A DNA stretch of 64,000 nucleotides, taken from CAMLIZ01 sp036231905 (GTDB taxonomy: Bacteria; Pseudomonadota; Gammaproteobacteria; Burkholderiales; Burkholderiaceae_C). Positions 23,866 to 31,875 of this stretch are shown one piece after another; the stretch's first letter is position 1, and the number at the start of each line of letters is the position of its first letter. The stretch covers positions 459,720-523,719 of the forward strand of contig NZ_JAZARE010000004.1 in the NCBI RefSeq assembly GCF_036231905.1, given 5' to 3'. The notes under the pieces were generated by a model. It ran no database searches. It was not told the DNA's origin and saw only the letters and a list, made by a program, of their open reading frames with translations. The translations under genes and the position numbers were made by a program.

Positions 23866-26082
23866 ATGGCGCCCATCGACGAAGCGACTGCCGGCCCACC
23901 GCTGTCGCCCTGGCGCCGCCTGCATGCGGCCCTGCTGCCCGACTACAACACGAAAGCCACCGTGTTCTGGTGCACCATGGTGCTGCTGGGCGGTTTGGGC
24001 ATCGCCTTTTCCGCGCACGACGTGGCCGCCCGCCTCAATGGCACCCAGCTCACGCAGGTGATCGCCGGCGTGAGCCTGGCCATGCTGGCGGGCTTCTTCC
24101 CGCTGCGCATCCCGGGCTCCAAGAACTCCTTCGTGGCCGGGGAGATCTTCATCTTCACCCTGCTGCTGCTGCACGGGCCGGCCGCGGCTGCGCTGGCCTC
24201 GGCCTTCGAGGCGCTGGTGGGCTCCTGGCGCACCTCCAAGCGCTGGAGCAGCCGCATCGCCAGCCCCGCGATGGCAGCGGTGGCCATGCTGTGCGCGGGC
24301 AGCCTGTTCGGCGTGGCGCGCAGCGGCCTGGAGCAAGTGGGCGCCAACGGCGCGGTGAGCCTCCTGCTCAACACCACCGCCTTTGCGCTGGTGTACTTCG
24401 TCATCAACACCCTGCTGGTGACGCTGGTGCCCAAGCTCAAGCGCAACCAGGGCCTGATGCTGTCGGACCTGTTCGGCAACTTCGGCTGGGTGGGCATCTC
24501 CTATGGCGTGAGCGCCTGCGTGGCGGTGCTGGTGTACCTGACATTCCAGCATTCGGGCGGCGGGGTGCTGCTGGTGGGCGCGCCCATCATCGCGCTGCTG
24601 CTGTCCACCATGCACCTGTTCTTCCGCCAGCAGGAAGCGGCCGAGGCGATGCGCAAGAGCGAGATGGAGGCGCTGGCGCGCGAGCAGGAACAGGCCACCC
24701 GCCATGTGCAGGAGCTGCGCGACATCGCCTTCCAGGACAGCCTCACCGGCCTGCCCAACCGGCGCCGCCTGCTGGAGCTGCTGGCCGCCGCGCTGCACCG
24801 CGCCGCGGACGACCCGCGCCAGGAGTTCGCGCTGCTGTTCCTCGACTTCGACCGCTTCAAGCTCATCAATGACAGCCTGGGCCACAGCGCGGGCGACGAC
24901 TTCCTGGTGCAGGTGTCGCGCCTGCTGCTGGTGCATGTGCGGCCCGGCGATTCGGTGGCGCGCCTGGGCGGCGACGAGTTCGCGGTGCTGATCGAAGGCG
25001 GTGGCTCGGTGGACCTGGCGCTGGCGCTGGCGGTGCGGGTGCAGCACCTGCTGGCCCAGCCGATCCAGATCAACGGCGTGATGGTCAGCACCTCGGCCAG
25101 CATCGGCATCACCACCAGCAGCTTCGGCTACACCGACCCGAACGAGGTGCTGCGCGATGCCGACATCGCGATGTACCAGGCCAAGGCCGGCGGCAAGGCG
25201 CGCCATGCGCTCTTCGACATCAGCCTGCGCGAGCGCGCCTCGCAACGGCTGCTGATCGAGGCCGAGCTGCGCACCGCGCTGGCGGAGCAGGACCTGACCG
25301 TGGACTACCAGCCGGTGTACCACCTGGGCACCGGCACGCTGCTGGGCTTCGAAGCGCTGGCGCGCTGGCGCCATCCGCGCCTGGGGCGGGTGGACCCGGC
25401 CACCTTCATCCCGATCGCGGAGGAGTCCGGCCTCATCATCAGCGTCACCGACCTGGTGCTGCACACCGCCTGCCACCAGCTCAAGCGCCTGCATGCGGTG
25501 CTGCCGGCGGGCGACGAGCTCACGATGCATGTGAATGTGTCCAGCAACGACATCGCGCAGAGGGGCTTCGTCGAGCGTGTCACCCGTGCCATTGCCGCGG
25601 CGCAGCTGCAGCCGCGCCACCTGACGCTGGAGCTCACCGAAAACATCCTGATGGCCAGCCTGGAGGATGCGCTGCCCATGCTGACCGAGCTGAACGCGCT
25701 GGGCTTCCGGCTCAGCGTGGACGACTTCGGCACCGGGTGCTCGTCGCTCACCCACCTGTCGCGCCTGCCGCTGCACAGCCTGAAGATCGACCGCAGCTTC
25801 GTGGCCAACCTGGACAACCCCTCCAACCAGGCGATCGTCAAGGCCATCCTCTCGCTGGCCACCGCGCTGGGCAAGTCGGTGGTGGCCGAGGGCATCGAGA
25901 CGGCAGGGCAGTTCGAGCGGTTGCGGGCCCTGGGCTGCCGCGACGGCCAGGGCTACTTCATGTCGCGCCCGCTGCCGGCCGCGGCGCTGGAGCTGCAGCT
26001 GCGCGAGGAGGCATCCGGCCGGTTGCATGCGGCTGCGGCCATCACCCCGCCGGCGGGCCACCGGCACCTGCTGCCGCACTGA
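23866..26082 (+). CDS. Membrane-anchored GGDEF-EAL protein (c-di-GMP turnover)
   Basis: A 738-residue protein with about seven membrane helices in residues 20-255 (for example VAGEIFIFTLLLLHGPAAAA), resembling an integral-membrane sensor of the MASE type, then a GGDEF domain and an EAL domain. The GGDEF signature RLGGDEFAVL is intact, as are EAL residues GFEALARW, the asparagine in MHVNVSSND, LELTENI, DDFGTG and KIDRSF. It may therefore both make and degrade c-di-GMP. The ATG at 23866 follows AAGGGGAG, 2 bases after the protease stop. An in-frame TTG at 23860 is ignored. The co-transcribed protease suggests control of exopolymer or surface-protein release, by inference only. Confidence 0.92.
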   Translation: MAPIDEATAGPPLSPWRRLHAALLPDYNTKATVFWCTMVLLGGLGIAFSAHDVAARLNGTQLTQVIAGVSLAMLAGFFPLRIPGSKNSFVAGEIFIFTLLLLHGPAAAALASAFEALVGSWRTSKRWSSRIASPAMAAVAMLCAGSLFGVARSGLEQVGANGAVSLLLNTTAFALVYFVINTLLVTLVPKLKRNQGLMLSDLFGNFGWVGISYGVSACVAVLVYLTFQHSGGGVLLVGAPIIALLLSTMHLFFRQQEAAEAMRKSEMEALAREQEQATRHVQELRDIAFQDSLTGLPNRRRLLELLAAALHRAADDPRQEFALLFLDFDRFKLINDSLGHSAGDDFLVQVSRLLLVHVRPGDSVARLGGDEFAVLIEGGGSVDLALALAVRVQHLLAQPIQINGVMVSTSASIGITTSSFGYTDPNEVLRDADIAMYQAKAGGKARHALFDISLRERASQRLLIEAELRTALAEQDLTVDYQPVYHLGTGTLLGFEALARWRHPRLGRVDPATFIPIAEESGLIISVTDLVLHTACHQLKRLHAVLPAGDELTMHVNVSSNDIAQRGFVERVTRAIAAAQLQPRHLTLELTENILMASLEDALPMLTELNALGFRLSVDDFGTGCSSLTHLSRLPLHSLKIDRSFVANLDNPSNQAIVKAILSLATALGKSVVAEGIETAGQFERLRALGCRDGQGYFMSRPLPAAALELQLREEASGRLHAAAAITPPAGHRHLLPH

Positions 26083-26124
26083 GGCGACGCGAGGCACCCC
26101 GGGTGGGCGACCGGCGTGAGGGAG

Positions 26125-26166
26125 CCCAGCTGGTAAGCCTCCCAGCTGGGAACCATCCCAGCTGGG
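26125..26166. repeat. Three 16-bp-spaced CCCAGCTGG palindromes
   Basis: CCCAGCTGG occurs at 26125, 26141 and 26157, exactly every 16 bases, with different spacer bases. The CCAGCTGG core is its own reverse complement. It lies 57-98 bases before the LysM/CHAP gene and just after the GGDEF-EAL stop. It looks like a repeated operator or attenuator structure. Confidence 0.75.
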
Positions 26167-26222
26167 CAGGCATGGCAGCCGGCGCTACGGTAACGGCACT
26201 TCCACAGCCCGGGTGACGTGCG

Positions 26223-27722
26223 ATGTTGAACACCGTCTCCTCCAGCCGCGCTGCCGCGGCCACCAGCCTGCACAGCGACGCCGGCGTCTACCACGTGCGC
26301 CACGGCGACACCCTCAGCGGCATCGCCGCCGCCCATGGCACCACGGTGGCGGCGCTGCTGCGCGCCAACCCCCAGATCCACGACCCGGACCGCATCTATG
26401 CGGGCGACGTGATCCACCTGCCGGCCGCGGGCGCCGGCGGCGCTTCGCCGCAGGTGCATGTGGTGCGCAGCGGGGACACGCTGTCCGAGCTGGCCGCGCG
26501 TTACGACACCGACGTGTCCACGCTCGCGCGCCTGAACCACATCGCCAACCCCAACCTCATCCATGTGGGCGACCGCCTGCGCCTGCCCGGTGGCAGCGCG
26601 GTGCAGCATGGCGGCGGACAGGGCGGTGGCACGCCGGCGCCCCAGCCCGGTGGTGGCGGCACCGGCCACGCCAGCTGGATGGCGATCGCGCGCGGCGAGA
26701 TGGGCCAGCATGAGATCGCCGGCTCGCGCGACAACGCGCGCATCGTGCAGTACCACGACACCACCACGCTGCACGCCAAGGACGATGAAACGCCCTGGTG
26801 CTCTTCCTTCGTGAACTGGACGCTGGAAAAGGCGGGCTACGAGGGCACCGACAGCGCGGCGGCCATCAGCTGGGCCCACTGGGGCAACCAGGTCAACGGG
26901 CTGGGCGCGGCGCGCGAGGGCGACGTCGTGGTGCTTCACCAGAAGGGCGCGCCAGCCAGCAGCAACCACGTGGGCTTTTTTGTGCGCGGCGGCAATGGCC
27001 AGGTCACCCTGCTGGGCGGCAACCAGGGCAACCAGGTGAAGGAGTCGACCTACAGCACCGCGCAATGGGAGGTGGTGGCAGTGCGCCGCCCGCCCGGCAG
27101 CGAGCACGCTGCGGCGCCGGCGCCTGCCCCGGCTGCGGGCGGTGCGCAGCCGCAGCGCGGCATCACCGAGGGCGACTACGCCTCGGTGGCGCGCCAGCTC
27201 GGTGTGGACGTCGCCGCCATCAAGGCGGTGGCCGAGGTGGAGGCCTCCGGCAGCGGCTTCCTGCCCTCGGGCAAACCCAAGATCCTGTTCGAGGCGCACG
27301 TCTTTGCGCAGAAGACCGGCGGGCGCTACAACGCATCCCATCCCAACATCTCCAGCCCGCACTGGAACCGCGCGCTCTACGGCGCCGGCGGCGAGCACCA
27401 GTGGCAGCGGTTCGAGCAGGCCTACAAGCTCGACCCGCAGGCGGCGATGCAGTCGGCCTCGTGGGGCCGCTTCCAGATCATGGGCTTCAACCACAAGGCG
27501 GCGGGATTCAACGACGTGCAGTCGTTCGTGAATGCGATGAAGCGCAGCGAGGGCGAGCAGCTCAAGGCCTTTGCGAGCTTCATCGAATCCAACCCCTCGA
27601 TGCACCGTGCGCTGAAGAACCATGACTGGGCCGCCTTTGCGCGGGCCTACAACGGCGCCGGCTATGCGCAGAACCACTACGACACCAAGATCGCCGCGGC
27701 CTACCAGCGCTTTGCGCACTGA
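26223..27722 (+). CDS. Modular cell-wall hydrolase: two LysM, CHAP-like and DUF3380 muramidase domains
   Basis: The 499-residue protein has two LysM modules (residues 23-67, YHVRHGDTLSGIAAAH; and 77-122, HVVRSGDTLSELAAR), a Gly/Pro linker, a CHAP-like amidase/peptidase domain (about 150-290) with ETPWCSSFVNW, where the Cys is the candidate nucleophile, and SSNHVGFFV with the His. It ends with a DUF3380-type N-acetylmuramidase domain (about 320-499; FEAHVFAQKTGGRY, SASWGRFQIMGFNH). No signal peptide is seen. The layout is like a phage endolysin or a toxin-type effector. Release would need lysis, a holin or a secretion system, none of which adjoins. Confidence 0.88.
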   Translation: MLNTVSSSRAAAATSLHSDAGVYHVRHGDTLSGIAAAHGTTVAALLRANPQIHDPDRIYAGDVIHLPAAGAGGASPQVHVVRSGDTLSELAARYDTDVSTLARLNHIANPNLIHVGDRLRLPGGSAVQHGGGQGGGTPAPQPGGGGTGHASWMAIARGEMGQHEIAGSRDNARIVQYHDTTTLHAKDDETPWCSSFVNWTLEKAGYEGTDSAAAISWAHWGNQVNGLGAAREGDVVVLHQKGAPASSNHVGFFVRGGNGQVTLLGGNQGNQVKESTYSTAQWEVVAVRRPPGSEHAAAPAPAPAAGGAQPQRGITEGDYASVARQLGVDVAAIKAVAEVEASGSGFLPSGKPKILFEAHVFAQKTGGRYNASHPNISSPHWNRALYGAGGEHQWQRFEQAYKLDPQAAMQSASWGRFQIMGFNHKAAGFNDVQSFVNAMKRSEGEQLKAFASFIESNPSMHRALKNHDWAAFARAYNGAGYAQNHYDTKIAAAYQRFAH

Positions 27723-27764
27723 CCCCGCGCCCGCCCGGTTCGCCGGCGCGTGAAAATCGCGCCG

Positions 27765-28343
27765 ATGAACCGATGCATGTTCTTGCTGCTGGCCTCGCTG
27801 TGCACCACCGCGCAGGCCGCCTCCCTCAGCCCGCTGGCCGAACGGGAGTTCAACGCCGTGGCGCTGCGGGCTGAGAGCCAGGTGCGGCATGAAATGAACC
27901 AGCCGCTGCAGGTGCAGTTCCACCGTGACCAGGGCTTTCGATGGCGGGGAGAGGGCGCACGCTCGGCGGCGATCGTGTCGCTGCTGGTGATGCCCGAAGG
28001 TCAGCCGGCGCACTGTGTGCTTGCGGTCGAACGCGAGGGCCGGTTGCAGACCCTGGACGCGTTGGCCACCGATGCCCAGCAGCCCTGGTCGTGCGACGGC
28101 GAGCCGGCGCTCACCCTGGCCGACGTGGACGGCGACGGCGCGCCTGACCTGCTGGTGCTGTACCCGTATCGCGCGCCGTCGAACGACACCTTCCAGCTCC
28201 CGCTGGTGCTGCGCCACAGGCAGGACAAAGGCGACTTCGAGCTGGAGGCAGAGCGCACCCGCTGGCTGCGCGAAGGCCACCGACTACCGGCGACCCTCGT
28301 GCAGATGAAGCAGGCGCTCAAGGCCTACCCCCGCCCCAAGTAG
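27765..28343 (+). CDS. Secreted hypothetical protein with one Ca-binding-like DxDGDGxPD loop
   Basis: The 192-residue product begins with a signal peptide (MNRCMFLLLASLCTTAQA). The mature part is not recognised, except for ALTLADVDGDGAPDLLVLYP, an FG-GAP/VCBS-like single calcium-binding loop. The ATG at 27765 is chosen because it opens the signal peptide. A GTG 15 bases earlier is in frame. It follows the LysM/CHAP gene by 42 bases and may be its partner or a separate periplasmic protein. Convergent flgN lies 144 bases downstream, across a GC-rich stretch with the hairpin-like GGCCGCCCGGCGGCC. Confidence 0.65.
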   Translation: MNRCMFLLLASLCTTAQAASLSPLAEREFNAVALRAESQVRHEMNQPLQVQFHRDQGFRWRGEGARSAAIVSLLVMPEGQPAHCVLAVEREGRLQTLDALATDAQQPWSCDGEPALTLADVDGDGAPDLLVLYPYRAPSNDTFQLPLVLRHRQDKGDFELEAERTRWLREGHRLPATLVQMKQALKAYPRPK

Positions 28344-28487
28344 CCTTGGCAGGGCGCATTCCCCGCGGGGACAGGCCGCAGGCCAGGGAGAGCAATCGTG
28401 GAGGCGGCTGCGATGCGTGGACGGGTTTCCCGGCCATGCATCGAATCCCCATGGGGGGCGGCCGCCCGGCGGCCGGGGGCTCCAGCC

Positions 28488-28889
28488 CTAGGCTTGGATC
28501 ACGCCGCCGAGCGAAGCGCGCTCGGTGCCACCTTGGGGCGAATACACACCGCCGGCCGGCGGGGCCGGCATCAGCACGTCGATCGCCCGGTCCAGCGCGG
28601 CGGTGGCACGCGCGAGTGATTCGCGCTGGGCAGCGACTTGCCCGCTCGCGTTGGCCAGGCGGCGGCGCAGCACCGGCGGTACGCCGCCCGTGCGGGCCGC
28701 CTGCGCAAACCGGTTCACCGCATCGGCCAGGGCGCGGTGCAGTTCGGTGGCATGCAGCTCGATGGCCTCGGCATTGCGCTCGCGCAGCGCCTCGCCCAGC
28801 GCGGCCAGCCGCTGCTCGACAGCGGCCAGCGAGTTCTCAAGCTCCGCACCCTGTGACGGAGCATCCGGCGATGAGGGCAGGGGCGGCAT
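28488..28889 (-). CDS. flgN: FlgN, export chaperone for hook-associated proteins
   Basis: FlgN is the cytoplasmic chaperone that guides FlgK and FlgL to the export gate. The 133-residue helical protein has the expected coiled-coil pattern (ELENSLAAVEQRLAALGEAL, then LHRALADAVNRFAQ) and a C-terminal variable tail. It directly follows flgM, the normal flgM-flgN order. I use the ATG at 28889. A TTG at 28955 overlapping the flgM stop would add 22 Ala/Pro residues and is also possible. Sequence identity is low in this family, so position is the main evidence. Confidence 0.8.
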   Translation of the reverse strand: MPPLPSSPDAPSQGAELENSLAAVEQRLAALGEALRERNAEAIELHATELHRALADAVNRFAQAARTGGVPPVLRRRLANASGQVAAQRESLARATAALDRAIDVLMPAPPAGGVYSPQGGTERASLGGVIQA

Positions 28890-28951
28890 GGGCGCGTTGT
28901 GCAAGGCAGGTACAGCAGGCGCGGGTGCCCGGAAGGCGCCCGCGAGGTGGA

Positions 28952-29260
28952 TCAATGCGAGGTGCGGCTGAGCAGTTCGTGCGCGTTGGCGATCAGCTTG
29001 TCGGCGATCGCTTCCGGGTTCACGGTGAACTTGCCTTCACGGATCGCCTGGGTGATGCGGTTCACCTTGTCGCTGTCGAACTCGGCAGAGCCGGCGTCCA
29101 CATTCAGCGCCGCGGCGGCTGCGGACAGCTCCACCTGGGCGCTGGCTTCGGTGGCCTGGCCCTCCGTGCTGGTTGCCGTGGTGGTGGCGCCAGCAGCCCC
29201 CTTGCGCTCCGCGGTGACCGGGGTCACGGCGGGCTTGTTTTCGAGATGGCCGATTTTCAT
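28952..29260 (-). CDS. flgM: FlgM, anti-sigma-28 factor
   Basis: FlgM binds FliA and is exported when the hook is complete, which releases late gene expression. The 102-residue protein begins MKIGHLENKP, has an Ala/Thr-rich disordered middle, and a C-terminal sigma-binding helix region: FDSDKVNRITQAIREGKFTV then NPEAIADKLIANAHELL, as in the family. A near-consensus sigma-28 promoter lies upstream (29315-29341), so FliA induces its own inhibitor. It is co-transcribed with flgN. Confidence 0.95.
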   Translation of the reverse strand: MKIGHLENKPAVTPVTAERKGAAGATTTATSTEGQATEASAQVELSAAAAALNVDAGSAEFDSDKVNRITQAIREGKFTVNPEAIADKLIANAHELLSRTSH

Positions 29261-29314
29261 GGTGTGCTCCAGAGGGCGCGGCCCAGAAGGCCTTGCCCGG
29301 TCAACATGGTCGGT

Positions 29315-29341
29315 GTATCGGACTGCTGGGGGCGGACTTTA
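29315..29341 (-). promoter_or_regulatory. Sigma-28 promoter for flgMN
   Basis: On the minus strand TAAAGTCC, 11 bases, TCCGATAC. This matches TAAAGTTT-N11-GCCGATAA with exact spacing, 55 bases before the flgM ATG. It lies in the 161-bp flgA-flgM gap. Confidence 0.8.
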
Positions 29342-29421
29342 GGCTTTTTTCGGAGATCGACCGATGTTCCCCTCGTTCGGGGGGCTGGCTGCTGGGGGTG
29401 CTTCAGGCGGGGCATATCGGG

Positions 29422-30171
29422 TCAGAGCGGTATTTCCACACGATGTTCCGCAACCGCCATGCCGCTCACGATGCGGCCGGAGTCGGTGCGCACTCGCACC
29501 GGCTGGCCTTCCAGGCCGGGCGACAGCGCCTGGCCGGCACCACTGACCGAGTAGCCGGCGCCCACGGCCAGCACCTGCACGGTGTCGCCGGCCGCGAAAT
29601 ACTGGCGCGCCTTGAGATCCGTCTGCCGCAGCGTGTCGCCGGCGGCCAGCGGGCGGGCGAGGGTGCGGCCCACCGCGCCCGCGGCCTGGGTGAGCGCCGT
29701 GCCGGGCGCGGCGGCCAGGTCGACCTCGGCCTCGCGCAGGTCGGCTGCGGCCAGGGTGCTGCCGGCGGGCAGGGGGCCGGCGACCACGAGGGCGCGGCCG
29801 AACACCTTCACCGTGACGGGCAGGAACACATTCCAGCGGCTGGGCCCCTGCAGGCAGCGCAGGCCCACGCGGGTCTTGCCCCAGGCCGGGCTGCCGGCAG
29901 GCAGGTAGGGCTCGATGCGTTCGCAGGGCGCCAGGCGCAGCCGGGGGTCGAGCTGGCCAATCAGGACTTCCACCCGCGCGTGGCCGCCACTGGCGCGCTG
30001 GCCGGCGGCCTGGGCCATCTGCTCGACCTGCTGGGCGAGCGGGGCAGCCAGCGCGGATGCATCTCCCTCCGCCGCCGAGGCAGCACCCACCACCAGCACC
30101 GTGCTCAGCACGACGCCGATGATCCAGCACCACAGGGCGCTGATGAGAAGGGTGCGCAGACTCTTATCCAC
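29422..30171 (-). CDS. flgA: FlgA, P-ring assembly chaperone
   Basis: FlgA is a periplasmic protein needed to build the P ring from FlgI. The 249-residue protein has an N-terminal signal or anchor helix (about 8-33) and the SAF-type C-terminal half: VVAGPLPAGSTLAAADLREA, then GRTLARPLAAGDTLR and the final SGRIVSGMAVAEHRVEI. It is divergent from flgB, with 141 bases between the two starts, as in most betaproteobacteria. Confidence 0.94.
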   Translation of the reverse strand: MDKSLRTLLISALWCWIIGVVLSTVLVVGAASAAEGDASALAAPLAQQVEQMAQAAGQRASGGHARVEVLIGQLDPRLRLAPCERIEPYLPAGSPAWGKTRVGLRCLQGPSRWNVFLPVTVKVFGRALVVAGPLPAGSTLAAADLREAEVDLAAAPGTALTQAAGAVGRTLARPLAAGDTLRQTDLKARQYFAAGDTVQVLAVGAGYSVSGAGQALSPGLEGQPVRVRTDSGRIVSGMAVAEHRVEIPL

Positions 30172-30232
30172 GGTGCCACTGTAGAAGGCCGGCCCAGGCC
30201 ACAGTGCCGCGAATTGCGGGCCAATGACTGCG

Positions 30233-30270
30233 TTATTCGCGCTTATGTTTCAGGAGGTGCTCTCCACAAT
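30233..30270 (+). promoter_or_regulatory. Flagellar-type promoter/operator before flgB
   Basis: TTATTC, then TTATGT, 16 bases, CACAAT. This is a variant of the flhA and flhF elements (10 instead of 9 bases between the first two boxes). It ends 42 bases before the flgB ATG and lies between the divergent flgA and flgB. On the minus strand the same stretch reads AAGCGCGAATAACG, resembling half of an FlhDC box. Confidence 0.5.
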
Positions 30271-30312
30271 CCCTTACATCGCCCGTCAAGGGCTTGGACC
30301 GTGGTTGGCTTC

Positions 30313-30723
30313 ATGACGAACCGCTTGACCGACTCGCTGCACTTCCAGACGCAGGCGCTGGTGCTGCGCTCGGAACGCCAGCGCCTGATCGCCAGCAACA
30401 TCGCCAATGCCGACACGCCGGGTTATGTGGCGCGCGACATGAGCTTTTCGCAGGCGCTGAAGGAGGCGACGACCACCACCGCCCTGGGCAGCGCCGGCAC
30501 CGCGATGGCCACGCAGCCCGGGCACATCCATCCGGCCGGTGGCGCGCGCGCCGAAGCGAACCTCGTGTACGCCGTTCCCAGCCAGACCAGCCTTGACCGC
30601 AACACCGTGGACCTGGACCGCGAGCGCGCCGCGTTCGCCGACAACTCGGTGAAGTACGAAGCGGCGCTGCGCTTCATCAACCACGACGTGCGGCAGATGC
30701 TGGACGCCATCCGTGGTCAATAA
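30313..30723 (+). CDS. flgB: FlgB, proximal rod protein
   Basis: FlgB forms the rod part nearest the MS ring. The 136-residue product has the rod/hook N-terminal signature LIASNIANADTPGYVARDM and the C-terminal helix AALRFINHDVRQMLDAIRG. The ATG at 30313 is chosen because it opens a normal FlgB. The frame extends upstream through the flgA region but is not coding there. flgC follows after 11 bases. Confidence 0.96.
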   Translation: MTNRLTDSLHFQTQALVLRSERQRLIASNIANADTPGYVARDMSFSQALKEATTTTALGSAGTAMATQPGHIHPAGGARAEANLVYAVPSQTSLDRNTVDLDRERAAFADNSVKYEAALRFINHDVRQMLDAIRGQ

Positions 30724-30734
30724 GAGAGGCTGAC

Positions 30735-31142
30735 ATGAGCATGTTCGACATCTTCAAGGTCTCTGGGAGTGCCGTTTCGGCGCAGAGCCAGCGCCTGAAC
30801 GTGGTGGCCTCCAACCTCGCCAACGCCGACACCGTCGCCGGCCCCGACGGCCAGGCCTACAAGGCGCGCCAGGTCACCTTCCAGACCACGCTGATGGGCG
30901 AGGTGGGCGCGGCCGGCGTCACCGTGAGCACGATCAGCGAAGACAACACGCCCGGCCGCCGGGTGCACGACCCCAAGCATCCCCAGGCGGACGCCGAGGG
31001 CTACGTCACCTACAGCAACGTGAATCCGGTGGAGGAAATGGTCAACATGATCTCGGCCTCACGCTCCTACCAGAACAACGTCGAAGTGATGAACACCGCC
31101 AAGACCCTGCTGCAGAAGACGCTGCAGATGGGCCAGGGCTAA
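30735..31142 (+). CDS. flgC: FlgC, proximal rod protein
   Basis: The 135-residue rod protein has the N-terminal motif LNVVASNLANADTVAGPDGQ and the C-terminal motif NVNPVEEMVNMISASRSYQN, both typical of FlgC. GAGAGG precedes the ATG. It lies in the flgBCDEF run. Confidence 0.97.
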   Translation: MSMFDIFKVSGSAVSAQSQRLNVVASNLANADTVAGPDGQAYKARQVTFQTTLMGEVGAAGVTVSTISEDNTPGRRVHDPKHPQADAEGYVTYSNVNPVEEMVNMISASRSYQNNVEVMNTAKTLLQKTLQMGQG

Positions 31143-31168
31143 GGCGCTAGGACCAACGAAAGGCCCGC

Positions 31169-31831
31169 ATGGCAGTCGACCTCTCCACGCTGAACACCAG
31201 CGTCACCAACCCCAGTACGCTGCTCGGCGGCACCACCACCGCGACGCAGAACGACGCCGGCAGCGCCGACCGCTTTCTCAAGCTGCTGGTGGCGCAGATG
31301 CAGAACCAGGACCCGCTGAATCCGATGGACAACGCGCAGGTCACCAGCCAGATGGCGCAGATCAACACGGTCAACGGCATCGAGAAGCTCAACACCACGG
31401 TCTCGGGCCTGAACGGCCAGTTCGTGCAGATGCAGGCGCTGCAGGCCGCGTCCCTGGTGGGCCGCGAAGTGTGGCTGGAAGGCAATGCCCTGCAGATGAG
31501 CAACGGCACCGGCGAAGGCGCCTTCAACCTGAGCAGCGCCGCCGACCGGGTGAAGGTCGAAGTGCTCAGCCCGGCCGGCCAGGTGGTGGACACCATGGAG
31601 CTGGGCGCCGAGACCGCCGGCCGCCACAGCTTCACCTGGAGCAAGGCCGGCGTGAGCGACAGCGCGGGCCTCACCTTCCGCGTGAGCGCCACCTCGGGTG
31701 CCGCGCAGGTGCCCGCGACCGCGCTGATGCTGGACACGGTGGAATCCGCCGGCATCGACGGCGACACCCTCACCCTCGAACTCGCGCGCACCGGCGATGT
31801 GCCGTATTCCAAGGTGCTCGCGGTCCACTGA
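31169..31831 (+). CDS. flgD: FlgD, hook-capping protein
   Basis: FlgD forms the cap needed to polymerise the hook. The 220-residue protein has the N-terminal block FLKLLVAQMQNQDPLNPMDN and the C-terminal Ig-like part with RVKVEVLSPAGQVVDTMEL and RHSFTWSKAG. Spacing to flgC is 26 bases and to flgE 44 bases. Confidence 0.96.
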   Translation: MAVDLSTLNTSVTNPSTLLGGTTTATQNDAGSADRFLKLLVAQMQNQDPLNPMDNAQVTSQMAQINTVNGIEKLNTTVSGLNGQFVQMQALQAASLVGREVWLEGNALQMSNGTGEGAFNLSSAADRVKVEVLSPAGQVVDTMELGAETAGRHSFTWSKAGVSDSAGLTFRVSATSGAAQVPATALMLDTVESAGIDGDTLTLELARTGDVPYSKVLAVH

Positions 31832-31875
31832 CCCACGACCCCCGCGCCCCTCCAAGCAGCAACAAGGACATCACC

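Noticed and set aside
28437..28487. A third REP-like copy or a terminator between the secreted protein gene and flgN
   Set aside because: GC palindromes are present (CCCCATGGGG, GGCCGCCCGGCGGCC) but the block order is incomplete and there is no T-run.
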